A stretch of DNA of 9,105 nt, from positions 8,946-18,050 of the forward strand of contig DOOI01000183.1 in assembly GCA_003512825.1 (NCBI GenBank), in the 5' to 3' direction. Of this stretch, positions 7,659 to 9,105 are shown piece after piece. Position 1 is the stretch's first letter, and each line of letters begins with the position of its first letter. The translations under genes and the position numbers were made by a program. The notes under the pieces are model-generated. The model was given only the letters and a program-made list of their open reading frames with translations, was not told the origin of the DNA and searched no databases. The DNA is from Paracoccaceae bacterium. GTDB taxonomy: Bacteria; Pseudomonadota; Alphaproteobacteria; Rhodobacterales; Rhodobacteraceae.

Positions 7659-9105
7659 TTATCCGGCGCGGCGTTGCTCGAAACTCAGAGCAATGAAATC
7701 GGGCAAGTGATCCCCCAAGCCTACCACTTTGTCGTGGCGATCGCGGGAGCGGTCATTGCGGTCATTCCTGTCGTGCGAACGGTTTTCGGTGTGGCGGTTT
7801 TCCGAACGGTTTTCGGAATTGCGGGGCTCATTGCGCTGATCGGGCTTGCTTTTGGCCCCACGCGGTGCGCGGGTGTCGTCCGATTTGACAGGAGCCTCGG
7901 CTGCGGCAACAGGTGCCTCTACCACGGTGTCTTGTGCCGCCACGACTTCTTGGACGCTTTGATCGCGAGGACCGCGCTCTGACGAGCGAGACCGCGAGCG
8001 CGACGATGAGCGTGAGCTGCCTGACGAGGAGGAGCCGGAGGGCGCGCGAGACGAAGAGGAGCGCGACACCGAGGTGCTGCTTTCGCCAATTTTTGCTGCC
8101 AGCCCTTCGGGGAGCGCGATGCGCGGGACTTCTTTTTGCACCAATTTTTCGATGGCATCGAAATACTTCTGGTCGCGTGGTGTCCAAAGCGTAAGGGCTT
8201 TGCCTTTGCGGCCTGCACGACCGGTTCGGCCAATGCGGTGCACGTAGTCTTCGGCGTGGCTGGGCACGTCATAGTTAAAGACGTGGCTTACAGCTGGGAT
8301 GTCGAGGCCGCGAGCCGCAACGTCAGAGGCAATAAGGAAGCGCAGCGTGCCTTCGCGGAAACCATCCAGCGTCCGCATGCGTTGCGATTGATCCAGATCG
8401 CCATGGATTGGCGCGGCGTCGTAGCCATATTTTTGCAAAGATTTGGCGACGATATCGACGTCTGACTTGCGATTGCAGAAGATGATTGCGTTTTTGCACG
8501 CCTCACCCTCGCTATCGATCAGAGCCCGCAGAAGGGCGCGCTTCTCGCTGGCTTCGCGATCGCGGCGCGACGCTTCAAAGAAAACAACGCCCTGTTCGAT
8601 GGTCTCGGAAGTCGTTGCTTGACGCGCCACTTCAATCCGCTCGGGGTTGGAGAGGAATGTATTGGTGATCCGCTCAATCTCGGTGGCCATTGTGGCCGAG
8701 AAGAACAGAGTTTGTCGCGTGAAGGGGGTAAGCGAAAAAATGCGTTCGATATCAGGGATAAAGCCCATGTCGAGCATGCGGTCGGCTTCGTCCACGACCA
8801 TGATCTGAACGCCAGTGAGCAAAAGCTTGCCACGTTCGAAATGGTCGAGAAGGCGGCCGGGAGTGGCGATCAACACGTCAACGCCGCGGTCGATCAACTG
8901 GTCTTGCTCTTTGAACGAGACGCCACCGATCAACAGGGCTTTGGTGAGCTTGAGGTGTTTCGTGTATGTGTCGAAATTTTCGGCAACTTGCGCGGCCAAT
9001 TCGCGCGTGGGGCAGAGCACAAGGCTGCGCGGCATCCGCGCGCGGGCGCGGCCGCGGCCAAGGAGGGTGATCATCGGCAGGACAAAACCGGCGGTCTTGC
9101 CGGTT
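7659..9105 (-). CDS. DEAD-box RNA helicase, RhlE type (N-terminus outside window)
   Basis: This is an ATP-dependent RNA helicase that remodels RNA structure, for example in ribosome assembly or RNA decay. The frame runs off the window edge. The last visible upstream codons read TGKTAGFVLP, part of the Walker A motif, so the ATG at 9074 is internal and only the Q-motif region is missing. Counting from that Met, the motifs are PTRELAAQ (22-29, Ia), TPGR (71-74, Ib), DEAD (95-98, II), SAT (126-128, III), IIFCNRK (197-203, IV), SDVAARGLDIP (250-260, V) and HRIGRTGRAGRKG (279-291, VI). Residues 332-367 are Ser/Arg-rich, about 377-396 are Ala/Val/Glu-rich, and 411-448 are Arg/Asn/Asp/His-rich with ENR repeats. 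The protein ends in the more ordered-looking peptide VVGLGDHLPDFIALSFEQ followed by RRAG. It is convergent with rnj and has its own terminator. RhlE-like is the best fit; the exact subfamily and gene symbol are uncertain. Confidence 0.94.
   Translation of the reverse strand, partial: TGKTAGFVLPMITLLGRGRARARMPRSLVLCPTRELAAQVAENFDTYTKHLKLTKALLIGGVSFKEQDQLIDRGVDVLIATPGRLLDHFERGKLLLTGVQIMVVDEADRMLDMGFIPDIERIFSLTPFTRQTLFFSATMATEIERITNTFLSNPERIEVARQATTSETIEQGVVFFEASRRDREASEKRALLRALIDSEGEACKNAIIFCNRKSDVDIVAKSLQKYGYDAAPIHGDLDQSQRMRTLDGFREGTLRFLIASDVAARGLDIPAVSHVFNYDVPSHAEDYVHRIGRTGRAGRKGKALTLWTPRDQKYFDAIEKLVQKEVPRIALPEGLAAKIGESSTSVSRSSSSRAPSGSSSSGSSRSSSRSRSRSSERGPRDQSVQEVVAAQDTVVEAPVAAAEAPVKSDDTRAPRGAKSKPDQRNEPRNSENRSENRHTENRSHDRNDRNDRSRDRHDKVVGLGDHLPDFIALSFEQRRAG
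7777..7816 (-). repeat. Short direct repeat in the helicase tail
   Basis: The 13-mer GAACGGTTTTCGG occurs exactly at 7777-7789 and 7804-7816, a 27-bp (nine-codon) period, with a related CGGTTTTC at 7794-7801 between them. On the coding (minus) strand this gives three ENR units (ENRSENRHTENR). The period keeps the reading frame, so copy-number change here would lengthen or shorten the tail without a frameshift. Confidence 0.75.

Noticed and set aside
7653..7982. Plus-strand frame of 109 codons with a very hydrophobic middle, resembling a small membrane protein
   Set aside because: It is antisense to the Arg/Asn/Asp-rich helicase tail, whose complement naturally reads as Val, Ile, Ala and Phe codons. 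It starts in the helicase terminator and has no visible ribosome binding site.
1..9105. CRISPR array, insertion sequence, tRNA/rRNA, prophage or defence system
   Set aside because: I scanned for regularly spaced repeats, transposase-like frames, terminal inverted repeats and tRNA T-arm-like motifs and found none. All large frames belong to conserved housekeeping families.

Overview
The window looks like chromosomal core DNA from an alphaproteobacterium, most probably a member of the Rhodobacterales (Roseobacter/Rhodobacter group). The support is the moderately GC-rich codon use, the protein sequences, and the gene order nuoL-nuoM-nuoN-birA-coaX-rnj, which I know as typical of that lineage. 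No mobile elements, tRNA or rRNA genes, CRISPR arrays or phage genes were seen.

Positions 1-7362 hold one densely packed plus-strand gene series. It starts inside nuoL (5' end outside the window) and continues with nuoM and nuoN. These three encode the antiporter-like proton-pumping membrane subunits of respiratory complex I (NADH:quinone oxidoreductase). Next come birA (biotin-protein ligase without the DNA-binding domain), coaX (type III pantothenate kinase, first step of CoA synthesis) and rnj (ribonuclease J). Junctions are 1-bp (nuoL/nuoM) or 4-bp (nuoN/birA, coaX/rnj) overlaps, or short gaps of about 10 bp that carry a Shine-Dalgarno sequence (nuoM/nuoN, birA/coaX). This fits a single transcript with translational coupling. 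A strong intrinsic terminator follows rnj at 7382-7418.

Positions 7363-7658 are a 296-bp convergent intergenic region. It carries the rnj terminator, a roughly 200-bp stretch with no assignable gene (one weak small ORF on the minus strand), and a second intrinsic terminator serving the opposite strand.

Positions 7659-9105 (minus strand) encode most of a DEAD-box RNA helicase of the RhlE type. It is cut off at the window edge inside its Walker A motif, and it has a long low-complexity Ser/Arg-rich and Arg/Asn-rich C-terminal tail.

Functionally the plus-strand series joins energy conservation (complex I), cofactor handling (biotin attachment, CoA synthesis) and RNA turnover (RNase J). The helicase facing it is a second RNA-metabolism protein. 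I found no convincing evidence of an undescribed system. The best second looks are the helicase tail, the His/Ala-rich insertion in NuoL and the unassigned DNA between the two terminators.
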